From contig NC_064035.1 in assembly GCF_932526225.1 (NCBI RefSeq), forward strand, positions 20,635,969 to 20,699,968: a stretch of DNA of 64,000 nucleotides. The letters run 5' to 3'. The translations under genes were made by a program, and so were the position numbers. The DNA is from Nematostella vectensis. Its lineage: Eukaryota > Cnidaria > Anthozoa > Actiniaria > Edwardsiidae. The notes under the pieces are model-generated. The model saw nothing but the letters and a program-made list of their open reading frames with translations, was not told the origin of the DNA and searched no databases. This document shows, in pieces, positions 13,001 through 24,600 of this stretch. Within the stretch, counting starts at the first letter, position 1, and each line of letters starts with the position of its first letter.

Positions 13001-16000
13001 TCCAAGCTAGCCGACTACCCAGATAACACGGTGAGTCGTACAAAGACGCTGAGCTACACACAAGCTAGCCGAGTACCCAGATAATACGGTGAGTCATGAG
13101 TAGACGCTGAGTCACGTCCAAGCTAGCCGACTACCCAGATAACACGGTGAGTCGTACAAAGACGCTAAGTTACTTCCAAGCTAGCCGAGTACCCAGATAC
13201 TACGGTGAGTCATGAGTAGACGCTGAGTCACGTCCAAGCTAGCCGACTACCCAGATAACACGGTGAGTCGTACAAAGACGCTGAGCTACACCCAAGCTAA
13301 CCGAGTACCCAGATAATTACCATGCAAATTACAATTACCCTGTAATTCATTAAGGCTGAAAAAATGTTAAAAATATCATTATTATTATCATGATTATAAT
13401 CTAGATAGAAAAGTTTCTAAATTTAAAACTAAGATAAAGAGAATTAAAGAGAATGGAAGAGGACACAGATATATGACCGATACAAAGAAATGCAATTTTT
13501 TGTATAAATTATTAAATTAAAAATCTTGAAAATCCATATCTTTTAATTTTGCCCCGAAAGGCAATCAGCAATTAGTCTATACCAGGTCATGAATAGAAAA
13601 ATGATCAAATAATATATTGGAGAGGAGGTAGAAAATCAATTAACGAGTCGGGAAATCTACATTCCGTGGATAGACGTGAGCCCGGATAATATAATCTGTT
13701 TTGTTCATTCGAGCGTCCTTATGAGATTCGCGGCATTCAGCTGGCACACTCTTCCATCGAGGCATGTCCTTCCTGTGCGCATTTCATGTGTACACAACCT
13801 GCAGTCGTGTCACACTTGTATGGAATGTAATCGTATTTGCCGTCAGGTGTAAACGGACACATCCCCGCTATGTATGGCTTTAGCAAGCCAACCCTTGTCG
13901 CTACACCATTCACACCTAGATAGCGCATCGAACGTTTTATTCATGTATCGTCAACATGATGCAGGCGTATAAGTTCAAACAAATACTAATCACGTTTTTA
14001 CTGTCAGTGGGAACAAATGCATTAATTTGGCCTCGCATAATCTATATACATTTCTATCAAATGGCTGTCGACCAATGCAAACATTTCCTCAACTTGTTGT
14101 CAAGTTTAAGCGTCGGTCGACAAGATATCGGGTTTACGCGGATGAATGGAGAAAAAAGTGGCCGGTTAAATGAAAGCCATGACGCCCTCATTAATGTGTC
14201 CAAGAAATGAATATGAAATGTTTTGTGGGTGAAAATTACGTCGGCGGGAAATCAGTGTATAACGTAACCAAATCGATCCATCAGCTAAGACAGATCAAGA
14301 AATCTTGGCGGGTCTGAAATTGTGAGCAATCTTAACTGATAGACCCTGAATACCCATTTCGCAGAGTTGGGCTCGGATGTGCGCACGAAAGGAAATTGAA
14401 AAAAGGACATCCCGGCAACCATCAACAGAAAAAACAAAAACAAAGGCAGAGATAAGCAGCAAATTTACGCGCTATTGAACTAAATGATAGAGTGTGAATG
14501 CGAAGAGAGAAACAACAAAAGACTGGGATTAGCGGCGCGGTGTTCTCCTCTGGGATCTTCAGCCAATTATATCTACTCGGAGATCCGATCTAATTGCGGT
14601 GAATTCGTTTGCTAGAAAAGGTCGCTAGTCTTGGCAGGGCCATGGCGGCGTTGAACGTGATAATGAATGGTTCAACTGGTTCAGCTATAGATTTCTGCCG
14701 GCAGCCTACGCAGTCTTCTTACGTAGCCCAGACGGTATTCTTGTCGGTAATCTTCGTCATTACCCTTCTTGGAAACGCGACTGTGTGCTTGACTGTCTTT
14801 TTGACTTCAAGTCTTCACGCCTTTACCAATTACATCGTGGCGTCCTTGGCAGTGAGCGACCTGATGGTTGCCCTGTTCTCACTGCCATTCCGCATCCACC
14901 AGACAGTACATAACACACATTGGTGCCTCGGAGCGAGCGCGTGTGCGTTTTGGATTTGGGCGGACATGTTTTGTTGCTGTGCGTCTATCATGAACCTTGC
15001 GCTTATCTCTCTCGACCGCTTCCTGGCCACCAAGTACCCTTTGAACTACCAGGAACTGATCAACAGAGCTGGTAAAATAGCCATGGTAGTGACAGTTTGG
15101 CTGTACTCATTTGTGGTTGCCTCACTCAGTTTGAGAAACTGGACATCACCAGAGGGACCACTAGTGAAGACCATTAACGGCTGCTTTAAGCCTGACCCTT
15201 ATTTCTACACATTTGCAGCGGCACTTGGTTTCTTCCTGCCTCTGATAGTGATCATTTTAGCTTACTCGTATGTCTTCCGAGTTGCTGTAGGACACTGGCG
15301 TGCTATAGGGAGATTAACAGTTCCCGCGCATTCGGATACTACCACCCAGCGAAGGGCTCTAAGCCGCGAAATCAAGGCCGCCAAGACTCTCGCAATAGTC
15401 ATTGGCGCTTTTACCCTATGCTGGATGCCGCTATTTATCATTATTCTCGCGACCTTTTGGTGTACTGGATGTTTCAAACCTCAGGGCGATTCTAATCTTG
15501 CAGGATTTTTCATGTTCGTGAATATAACGTTCGTGTATACTCTTCCGAACATCAACAGCACGTTGAACCCGCTTATTTATGTGTTGTTCAGTAAGAAATT
15601 GAGGCAGGCATTTGTGCGAATGTTTGAAGCCATTTGGGCGAAGATAAGTGGCGCGAACGATAGAAACCTGAACCGAATCAATCCCGATACAAGCCAAGGG
15701 CTAGACCGGAGCAGTAACACTGTCTTCAACTACAGAAAATCGTTTGCAACGAGCAGTAATAGAGACAGCTAGTAATGTAGTAGAACTTGGATACATTGCT
15801 GGAAAGTTTAAACGAGATGAGACTGTGAAAATAAAACCAAAAACGGACAAATCTTTTAAAAAAGCTAGTGTTTTCATTTAATGCTATTAGATGAATGTAG
15901 ATTTGAAATAAAGCTGAAAAAAAAAAAGAATAAAAACTTTGCAGACTCCTACAGGTTAAGGTAGGGGAAATGTTTAGAATGAACACAATTTTGCTCGTTA

Positions 16001-19000
16001 GGTAGAAAAATTGCTTTTTTTTTCATAGTTGTGTTAGAATGAAGAAGCAAATAAGCAGCAATAATGTTTTTCAATACTCTCATTTGCTTCAATTATTTAT
16101 GCTGTAAATAACAAGCGAAACATCTAAACGCGTGGAAATGATAATTACTTTACGGATCTCATTTCGAGGCGCGCTTTCAGACAACCAATAACCTTTTTGT
16201 TGATGCTATTTCTGTATTAAGCAAATCGTTACTTTTGTTCATAATCGAGGGATTATTTCGAATATTGCAAACACCGTGACCACCTGCTTGCTTTGCTCCC
16301 GTGAAAACACGTCCATTATCGCACACAAAAATCGCTCAATAAATCCGTCAGCAAACACAAGCGTTTGCCAAGTGTACAAAACCTGGCCAACATCCGTGAG
16401 AAAGATCCGCGGCACGAAATAAAACGGTCTAATGGACAACAGTGGAATAACAAAACACCGCAACGGGTAGTTTAGCAAAAAACACTAAAGGTATTAACTT
16501 GAAACTGTTTCCCTGATTATTAAAAGAAGACTGAAACAATGACACGCGTTTAAAATGGGCAAAGAATTCCAAACAATAGCCAAGTTAAAATTGCGTTTTT
16601 TTTTGCGAAATTGTAAATTGTTACGAGTATAGAATAGACTAGCATGGTGTCATCCATCACTTGACAGTTCTTTCTAAAAACAAATGTTCATGTTCATAAC
16701 CTGATATATGACATGGTTTCTAGGTGATTTCACTTAGCCCCACTACCAACACACTTGCGGCTTTCTGCGGGGTTTCGATAGAGGTAGAGAGCGAACACAA
16801 AGTGCGACTGCGCGACTGTAATCTTCGCTACCTCCCAATAATTCTGAAACCCAACAGAAGCCTTTCCTACGCAGCAGACTCGGAAAAACGATTAGAGACT
16901 CGGGAGCTACTCGAATAAAAAGATCTGAAATACGACAATATTGTCTAAAGCATGATTGTCACTTCAATGATCCTTTATTTTGAAAGAAGTAAAAAAAAAG
17001 CAGGCTGATCTTATGCCATCTTGGCAACTTTAAGTGAGCAAAGAACAAAACAAATTTACAAAGTACAAAATCTTCTTTTACTAACTCATTTTGACATTCT
17101 CGTTCAGTTCGTCACAAGACCAACTAGGGTCTTAGCGAAATAAAATTTTGGCCGACTGCTGAGCTGAGCATTGAAATTTGAAGGGTGAAAAAAATTTGAG
17201 ATTAGTCAAGCGATGCCAAAAAAATGAGAAAGTCGAACAACGGATTGAGGCATTAATTGAAGAAAATTTTGGATTCTGAGTGAAATCATGAAGGGGTTAA
17301 AGTCTTAACATAATAAAAGTTAGTCGCTACTTTAAAAGGTGTGACAAGTACGGTTACCTCGCACCAACAATTAAAAGCTAAAAGCAAAATGTATTTCATA
17401 GACGATTTTGAAGTGCAGAGTTTAATATTTCCGGAGGCCGTTGGTCTTCAGTTTATTTTTGAGTCATGTCAGAATGAAAATGGGACATACTTGCGTTACA
17501 CCTCAGCCTTGCTGAAAATCCACAGAAACGATTGCTACGCAGGCTGAGTTACACCAACGTGGTACGCAATAAAAAAATGGTTTCTTTTGAGTTTCGAATG
17601 GAACCAAAACAAAACGGTTATTTTCAAATCATGTTCCTTGATAAAAATCATGTATTTTTCACATTAAGGAAATATTCAAAATAAAAGATGAAAGGGTCCA
17701 TTTTATGAATATATGAGTTCTTCTTTGCGAGGTCTTTTGTTTGCAAATTAAAAGTTAAGACAAAATATAAAATATTTATACCAATCTTAAAATATTTCGA
17801 TTGTCATGAAAGATTGTCTTCTCTTTGGGGAAATGAAAAAGTATTTATAATTGTCTAGCGGATGTCTCAAAAGTGCAAAATATTCAAATAATTCTTTTTC
17901 CCCCCTTATTTACAACACTCGCCTACACTCGTGACGAGTGTTCCCGTGAGAAAATGTTTAATGACAAAGAATGAATATGGCAAATTGACGTTTATATTAA
18001 CGTTAACCCTAAGATTTGCTTTCTGACGAGATATGGATTGATGTCACTGTTATATTTATTCAGTCTCGGATCCAGGGGGGTGCAAGGGGCCGGTGCCCCC
18101 CTTATAAAAAGGATAGCTTTACTGAACAGGTGTAAACATGCAATAAAAGCCATTGTTGGGAGCGTAGATAGACTGACTACAATGACTCAGCCTATCGCAT
18201 GATTTTTATCGAAAATTACTGCTGTTGTACGGCCGACTTTACGAAAGCTTTCACTTAGTGCAAATAGCCCATAAAGTTCTGACATCTTGATCTTTGCTCT
18301 AAAGAGCTAACACTTGAAGTAGTACTCTATATTCATATAACTTGTTTCTTGTAGAAACATTACAAAAAGTTTGAATAAATTCATTGTTTTCGACACGACT
18401 AGGCAGACTAACAGCTTGTCTGTGGTCCTTCCTACAACACTAACCGCCAGTTGTTAGTTGTAAAAGTAAATCGAGAAAATTGAAACTCCAGTAAGGGGAG
18501 GGGGTGTTCAAAAGCTCTCGGGAAAAATACAGAGATGTTTGTCTTCCAAAGCAAAATCTGCGCGCAAACTACTATTGTTTTATGGAAATCTTGTTTTATG
18601 GAAGACTTTTCTCACACCCTTTTTAACTTTCCAATTCAGGTCATACTACGCAACACAACCGAACCATGCGAGTTCGTGCATTTCATCAAGTCCGGACAGT
18701 GTCGACTCGTCCGAGAAATGGACCTCATCGTCCGGAAACTTCCTTTTAGTGACACCAAGTTCATCTTGCCCCCACTACACGAGGGGGGGAGGGAGGGACC
18801 ACCTTATGATCTCGGCCCAAACGATACGGCCAAGCGGCTTTTCCTTGTCTTAAGGATGCTAAAGAAAGGAGACTTCTTCGGTGTTGGCGAGGATTTGAGC
18901 AAGTCTAGTATTATAAGTGCTGGAAGGGTAAGCTCATACAGCAAGTCTAGTATTATAAGTGCTGGTAGTGTAAGGTCAAACAGCAAGTCTAGTATTATAA

Positions 19001-20508
19001 GTGCTGGTAGTGTAAGGTCATACAGCAAGTCTAGTATTATAAGTGCTGGTAGTGTAAGGTCATACAGCAAGTCTAGTATTATAAGTGCTGGTAGGGTAAG
19101 GTCATACAGCAAGTCTAGTATTATAAGTGCTGGTAGGGTAAGGTCATACAGCAAGTCTAGTATTATAAGTGCTGGTAGGGTAAGGTCATACAGCAAGTCT
19201 AGTATTATAAGTGCTGGTAGGGTAAGGTCATAGCCTAGTATTATAAGTGCTGGTAGGGTAAGGTCATACAGCAAGTCTAGTATTATAAGTGCTGGTAGGG
19301 TAAGGTCTTAGTCTAATATTATAAGTGCTGGTAGTGTAAGGTCAAACAGCAAGTCTAGTATTATAAGTGCTGGTAGAGTAAGGTCATACAACAAGTCTAG
19401 TATTATAAGTGCTGGTAGGGTAAGGTCATAGTCTAGTATTATAAGTGCTGGTAGGGTAAGGTCATACAGCAAGTCTAGTATTATAAGTGCTGGTAGGGTA
19501 AGGTCATAGTCTAGTATTATAAGTGCTGGTAGGGTAAGGTCAAACAGCAAGTCTAGTATTATAAGTGCTGGTAGGGTAAGGTCAAACAGCAAGTCTAGTA
19601 TTATAAGTGCTGATAGGGTAAGGTCATACAGCAAGTCTAGTATTATAAGTGCTGGTAGGGTAAGGTCAAACAGCAAGTCTAATATTATAAGTGCTGGTAG
19701 TGTAAGGTCAAACAGCAAGTCTAGTATTATAAGTGCTGATAGTGTAAGGTCATAGTCTAGTATTATAAGTGCTGGTAGGGTAAGGTCATAGTCTAGTATT
19801 ATAAGTGCTGGTAGGGTAAGGTCATACAGCAAGTCTAGTATTATAAGAGCTGGTAGGGTAAGGTCAAACAGCAAGTCTAGTATTATAAGTGCTGGTAGGG
19901 TAAGGTCAAACAGCAAGTCTAGTATTATAAGTGCTGGTAGAGTAAGGTCAAACAGCAAGTCTAGTATTATAAGTGCTGGTAGGGTAAGGTCAAACAGCGT
20001 TTTGGTAGTCTAGTATTATCAAACAGCGTTGTTTATAGTTGGTAGTACGCCTGGTATTTTTATTGGTTGAGAACTTTGCCTGGTATTTTAATGGGTCGAG
20101 AACTTTGTATAGTATTTTTTACGAGGTGATAACTTTCTTGGAGTTCTTACGGGTTCTCAAGGGTTCGGTATGTTGCCGCTGACACCTTTTCTTGACTTAT
20201 AGGTGGAAATAGTGTTAGTACCACGATCGGTACTCCTCAAGCACGATCGCGGACTCGGATGCGTCAAAATGTGCCAGCAGCTCTCCGACAGGTTTCCGAC
20301 ACGATGCGAAGTGTTCCGAAGTTTTATCGAGAGCGACCGATGGAAGCGCTACAAGCAGCAGGTCATTCGGGAGATGTTCGGGCTGAGACGAAAGGTTGCG
20401 AACAATACGACGTTTGCCGATGTTCCTCGCGCCATTCGAGTAGAAAATAAATACTATTATGGGCTGTTCCCGCCAAAACAGTATTTACCACCAATAACAC
20501 TGCGCTGA
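10059..20508 (+). CDS. CNBD2-like cyclic-nucleotide-binding-domain protein, paralogue B (7 exons, 479 aa)
   Basis: Exons: 10059-10311, 10769-10990, 11200-11297, 11962-12093, 12724-12864, 18640-18927, 20203-20508. The sum is 480 codons including TGA. Exons 2, 4 and 5 have exactly the same lengths as their counterparts in paralogue A (222, 132 and 141 bp) and the same phases. The first cNMP domain contains GDSFGELALLHDIKRTAT with the conserved Glu and Arg. The second barrel contains GDFFGVGEDLSKSSIISAG. The C-terminus, PPKQYLPPITLR, matches the (A/P)PxKYLPP tail I recall for CNBD2. The acidic N-terminus (MGYSSDEDDFDDNEEF) differs from paralogue A. Exon 5 and exon 6 each run directly into a minisatellite made of copies of their own donor junction. 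Intron 5 (5.8 kb) contains a GPCR gene. Function of this family is largely unknown; ligand binding is plausible but unproven. Confidence 0.82.
11461..11552. repeat. Short imperfect inverted repeat (MITE-like) in intron 3 of CNBD2-like B
   Basis: The left arm agcctgcgtacatccggta is matched, imperfectly, by the inverse complement of taccgaatgcacgtaggct at the right end. The agcctgcgta end resembles the terminal sequence of the larger MITE at 48902-49510, suggesting a related family. Confidence 0.5.
12430..12500. repeat. cat/cgt trinucleotide microsatellite
   Basis: Runs of catcatcat and cgtcgtcgt lie in intron 4 of CNBD2-like B. They create spurious poly-Asp and poly-Met/Thr ORFs on the minus strand. 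Confidence 0.9.
12845..13320 (+). repeat. 58-bp minisatellite (~8 copies) made from the exon-5 donor junction of CNBD2-like B
   Basis: Copy 1 is the real exon end (codons for AEYPDNT) plus the donor: gccgagtacccagataatac then g|gtgagt at 12864/12865. Later copies repeat exon end and donor. They alternate between two subtypes (gccgagtac...aatacggtgagtcatgag and gccgactac...aacacggtgagtcgtaca), giving a 116-bp higher-order unit. Reading past the first donor meets an in-frame TAG at 12877-12879. Confidence 0.92.
13737..13928 (-). CDS. Putative small Cys-rich ORF (possible terminal exon), antisense in intron 5 of CNBD2-like B
   Basis: A 63-codon minus-strand ORF ends in TGA at 13737. It has five cysteines with spacing C-x15-C-x5-C-x4-C-x12-C (motif parts: CPFTPDGKYDYIPYKC, GCVHMKC, MEECAS). 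The composition looks more protein-like than neighbouring chance ORFs. A tatctag|GTGTGAATGG sequence near the 5' end could be a 3' splice site, which would make this the last exon of a longer gene. There is no obvious signal peptide in the visible part. I do not recognise the family and assign no function. It may be a chance ORF. Confidence 0.35.
   Translation of the reverse strand: MRYLGVNGVATRVGLLKPYIAGMCPFTPDGKYDYIPYKCDTTAGCVHMKCAQEGHASMEECAS
14642..15772 (+). CDS. Class A (rhodopsin-like) GPCR, biogenic-amine-receptor-like, intronless, 376 aa
   Basis: Single-exon seven-transmembrane receptor. The ATG at 14642 is preferred (MAALNVIMNGSTG); the frame is open upstream but without ATG. N-glycosylation sites sit near the N-terminus. 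TM1 has LLGNATVCL, TM2 has ASLAVSDLMVA, and the TM3 region has WADMFCCCASIMNLALISLD, with an Asp at the usual amine-binding place. The DRY motif is DRF here. TM6 has CWMPLF and TM7 has NPLIY. No TM7 lysine is placed to bind retinal, so it is not an opsin. A Cys at the start of TM3 (WCLG) and one in extracellular loop 2 (GCFKP) fit the usual disulphide. The short tail is Ser/Asn-rich. The gene lies within intron 5 of CNBD2-like B on the same strand. Ligand unknown; monoamine is an inference from the TM3 Asp. Confidence 0.88.
   Translation: MAALNVIMNGSTGSAIDFCRQPTQSSYVAQTVFLSVIFVITLLGNATVCLTVFLTSSLHAFTNYIVASLAVSDLMVALFSLPFRIHQTVHNTHWCLGASACAFWIWADMFCCCASIMNLALISLDRFLATKYPLNYQELINRAGKIAMVVTVWLYSFVVASLSLRNWTSPEGPLVKTINGCFKPDPYFYTFAAALGFFLPLIVIILAYSYVFRVAVGHWRAIGRLTVPAHSDTTTQRRALSREIKAAKTLAIVIGAFTLCWMPLFIIILATFWCTGCFKPQGDSNLAGFFMFVNITFVYTLPNINSTLNPLIYVLFSKKLRQAFVRMFEAIWAKISGANDRNLNRINPDTSQGLDRSSNTVFNYRKSFATSSNRDS
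15773..18639. other. Remainder of CNBD2-like B intron 5, no gene recognised
   Basis: AT-rich sequence with only short, unsupported ORFs. A C/G-rich patch at 18074-18110 (ggtgcccccctt) resembles one near 600-700 and may be the end of a dispersed repeat. Confidence 0.5.
18898..20000 (+). repeat. 42-bp minisatellite (~27 copies) made from the exon-6 donor junction of CNBD2-like B
   Basis: Copy 1 contains the last 10 codons of exon 6 and the donor (agtgctggaagg|gtaagc at 18927/18928). Every following unit repeats agcaagtctagtattataag then tgctggtaggg|taagg-type donors. The unit is 42 bp, i.e. 14 codons (SKSSIISAGRVRSY). The first eight copies stay open in frame until a TAG just after 19230. Later copies include shortened units. 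A vestige with tctagtattatc remains near 20010. Confidence 0.94.
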
Positions 20509-21635
20509 GTGCGCATGAACTGGAGTCTTAGGTATATTATTTGAAGGGTGTTTAGGATTATCGCCGCCTCGCTTAATTTGAACAAGCGGGAAAGACAAGA
20601 ACGTACTACGGTGCTGACAATAGGAAACAAGAGCACTAAAATTATTCCATTTATTAAATTATTTTGAATATTATTATTACTCTATACGACAAGGAAACCT
20701 AAAAATACATACATATATATATCAAATTGAAAATTGCTAATAATTAATAAAGCGATTTTACCTAAATAAAGAAAAAAAAAAGCTATTTGTTACGACTGGT
20801 TTCGTCAAATTCTATTTGTTTTAAATACCCACGTTTAGCCTGCGCTACAGACTCCTTGCACTGCGCATAGAAACATCGAGGCTATACCACCTAAGATGTC
20901 TACTCTGCAGGTCTGATTCTGAGGGTATTATACTAAGGGTATTATACGGAAAGTCTGATTTTGAGGGTCTGATTCTAAGGGTATTATACGGAAGGTCTGA
21001 TTCTGAGGGTATTATACGGAAGGTCTGATTCTGAGGGTCTGATTCCGAGGGTATTATACGGAGGGACTGATTCGGAGGGTTTTCACGCTGTGTATATAAT
21101 GGCCAACGGTCGGGACTTGGGCGCGAGATAAGAGGTCTCACAGCGCATCCGTTAAGAGGTTCTTCTTACTCTTGACCATGGGCCATTTTGAAATCGAACT
21201 CTATTTTGAATTAATAAACCGAGAAGAACTCGGGCTGGAGATTCTAATGGGCTGAACATGTGAAGGGTTGAATTCAAGCGAAAGATCTGGGATGAGAAAG
21301 GCCATGGTTTCCTTTATATAGTCCCAGGCCCAACCATTGCTACCTGATATGAGCGTGCGCAAACAGGCAACTAGCACTAAGAAATCATGGGACTTTTTGG
21401 GTGGAAAATTCGCGCGTTTCTTTGAGAGAAGAAGCTTATTTTCATTGTAGAATTCTTATTTGCGCTTTCTGGCGTAACTGTATTTATTTTGGTTTGAATT
21501 CGCCACTCAAAATGTCACGTCAGCGTTAACGTTATCACTCATATCCTTACGTTAGGTTTTAAACCTGACTTCGTCCTTGAATGATCAGCATACGAATGTT
21601 GCGATGGAATTTCTACCTAGCGCGGTACACACAGC
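20509..21635. other. Intergenic region between the converging CNBD2-like B and E-Syt genes
   Basis: The two genes converge here, so this stretch should hold both 3' ends. aataaa-like signals occur near 20745 and 20766. A tandem repeat occupies 20905-21090. No coding sequence is supported. Confidence 0.5.
20905..21090. repeat. Short imperfect tandem repeat (ggtctgattctgagggtatt)
   Basis: Variants of ggtctgattctgagggtatt and atacggaa alternate for about 180 bp. They generate a spurious minus-strand ORF with repeated SESDLPYNTLRI peptides. Confidence 0.85.
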
Positions 21636-24600
21636 TTAGTCATCATCTTTCTCGTCCCTCAACATATACCTGAAAAAATAACACATGAAACCTCAAGCAG
21701 GAGCAAATAAATGTGACTAGACGAATACTAAGTGTATTTTCCTATAAGGCACAATCTCAGAGGTACATTTTTCCAGGGGGGAAGGGGGGTGGGTTTTAAG
21801 AGGTAATTTGCATCAATAAATCACGTGACTTTTTGAGTGGCCAACTCACGCCAAAAGACAGAGCAAAAAAATGGCAAGTTTTCCCAAAATAAAGTTTGGT
21901 TAAGCCAACTTTGCTCGCTAATATCTAAATTTCATATCTTCTAAATTTCTTTAAAATTTGGAATTAAACTTTTGGTCAGAGGAGCTCCTTCTATGCGGAA
22001 TCTTGAGCTTGAATCTTGAGAATTGGAAAACTTCATGCCATTTTTTTTCCTCTGTCACGCCAAACATAGAATAAGTCAGATAAGCCAGAGAGCGACGGAA
22101 AAACAAGATCTTTCAATGAAAATCAGCAGTTTCTAACTTATAAACTTCCTGGCTGATTTGCAAGCGCATAATAAGTTTTTTTTGCCACCGAAAGCCGTGG
22201 CGAGCGCGACTTTGCAAAAAAGCCACGCGACTTCTTAGTATAAGTCACGTGATTCGAGCAAATATTTCATTGGCTTTTAGCCCGCCAAGCTTACCATGCG
22301 GAGATGGGTTTGCTCAAGTCCAATTTACCCAAATCTATGAGAACCTGTTGAAAATGCAAGGATCGTTAACAATAACCGGGGCGTGTAGCGGCTATACAAG
22401 AAAACAGTGGACTATGACGACACTATGGGCCGTAAGGGATAGGTTGAGAGACCGTTCTTTTTAAGGACGATTTCAAATGCAAATACATGCAAAGGAACAA
22501 AGTCGGTTGTTTTATTTTCTTATGTTGGTATCACACAAGGGGATATTTCACAATACTTTTGACAAACGAAGAGCATAGACTCATAATGGACTCATAATGG
22601 ACTCAAAATGGACTCATAATGGACTCAAAATGGACTCAAAATGGACTCAAAATGGACTCAAAATGGACTCAAAATGGACTCATAATGGACTCATAATGGA
22701 CTCATAATGGACTCAAAATGGACTCAAAATGGACTCATAATGGACTCATAATGGACCCATAATGGACCCATAATGGACCCATAATGGACCCATAATGGAC
22801 CCATAATGGACCCATAATGGACCCATAATGGACCCATAATGGACCCATAATGGACCCATAATGGACCCATAATGGACCCATAATGGACCCATAATGGACC
22901 CATAATGGACCCATAATGGACCCATAATGGACCCATAATGGACCCACAATGGACCCACAATGGACCCGCAATGGACCCGCAATGGACCCGCAATGGACCC
23001 ATAATGGACCCATAATGGACTCATAATGGACTCATAATGGACCCATAATGGACTCATAATGGACCCATAATGGACTCATAATGGACCCATAATGGACCCA
23101 TAATGGACCCATAATGGACCCATAATGGACTCATAATGGACTCATAATGGACTCATAATGGACTCATAATGGACTCATAATGGACTCATAATGGACCCAT
23201 AATGGACCCATAATGGACCCATAATGGACCCATAATGGACTCATAATGGACCCATAATGGACCCATAATGGACTCATAATGGACTCATAATGGACTCATA
23301 ATGGACTCATAATGGACTCATAATGGACTCATAATGGACTCATAATGGACTCATAATGGACTCATAATGGACTCATAATGGCTGCCTAGAAAAAAATAAA
23401 ATGCCCACATTGCTAGAACGAATCCCGATTGAGAAAACAGTATTTAAACAAATTGTATAGAGAAACTATCACGATAAACAAATGCACAGATAAAGAGAGT
23501 AATTCCTCACCTGGCCCATAGAAGTCTTGCTCTTGGAGAAGAATGACACGTCATTCTTGACGGTGACATCAAGAGTGCGATCCTTGAGCTGAGCCTCAGG
23601 GATCATCCACTCAAATCTGATCAGCGTAGAGAGACATGAGACACATTATATAATGAGAGTAAATGAGACACGTTATATAATAAGTGTACATGAGACATGA
23701 GACATATTATATCATAAGAGTACACGAGGCACGTTATATAATAAGTGAAAATGAGACATTGGACACGTTATATCACGAGAGTACATGAGACACGTTATAT
23801 AATAAGTGAAAATGAGACATGAGACACATATCATGAGAGTACATGAGACACGTTATATAAAGAGTGTACAAGAGACATGGGGCACATTATATACTGAGTT
23901 TACATAAACATGAGGCACATGATATCACGAGTACGAATGAGACATGAGACACGTTATATAATAAGGTGTGCATAATAAACATGAGACATATTATCGTAAG
24001 GCGCATGAGAAAGATAAGACACATTATCATAAATGCGCACAAGACAAAACTTTTTATCATTAAAACATTTTATCAGTAAAACATTTTATCATTTTCGGAA
24101 AAGACACATGCCACGCATGTATCAAAATTGCGTCTGAGACACAACGCGAGAAAATGAGTTAATAGTACTGTGACGCTTACAAAAGATGATAAGCTTTGTA
24201 ATGTACATTGTAGCCACAATACTCACTTCTCGTCAAAAGATGGACTAAGGGTGTTCTTAGCAATGTCTGTGCGGCGTCTGTTGCTTTTGGATTTGTCCGG
24301 CAGGACATAAGACCGCATGTAGGGGTCCGCTAGTCCGTCCGAGTCACATGGCATCAGATCCCTGGGCAAGACAACAAAAAGCCATGGAAACCATCATTGA
24401 GGTCTGAGGGGGAGATTAGCGAGGTCTGAGGGGGTGATTAGCGAGGTCTGAGGGGGAGATTAGCGAGGTCTGAAGGGGTGATGAGCGAGGTCTGAGGGGG
24501 TGATCAGCGAGGTCTGAGGGGGTGATTAGCGAGGTCTGAGGGGGTGATTAACGAGGTCTGAGGGGGAGATTAGCGAGGTCTGAGGGGAGGTTAGCGAGGT

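Noticed and set aside
18804..19958. Long minus-strand ORFs with repeated DLTLPALIILD peptides
   Set aside because: Antisense reading of the 42-bp minisatellite; the unit being a multiple of three keeps any frame open.
20845..21141. ORF ending RWYSLDVSMRSARSL, considered as the E-Syt last exon
   Set aside because: The proper last exons were found at 22295-22344 and 21636-21669, which complete the C2C domain in phase; this ORF derives from a tandem repeat.
22249..22464. 71-codon plus-strand ORF
   Set aside because: Antisense to E-Syt exon 20 and without similarity.
22724..23057. Three overlapping repeat-peptide ORFs (GPLWVHYGSIM)
   Set aside because: Frame-shifted readings of an 11-bp repeat.
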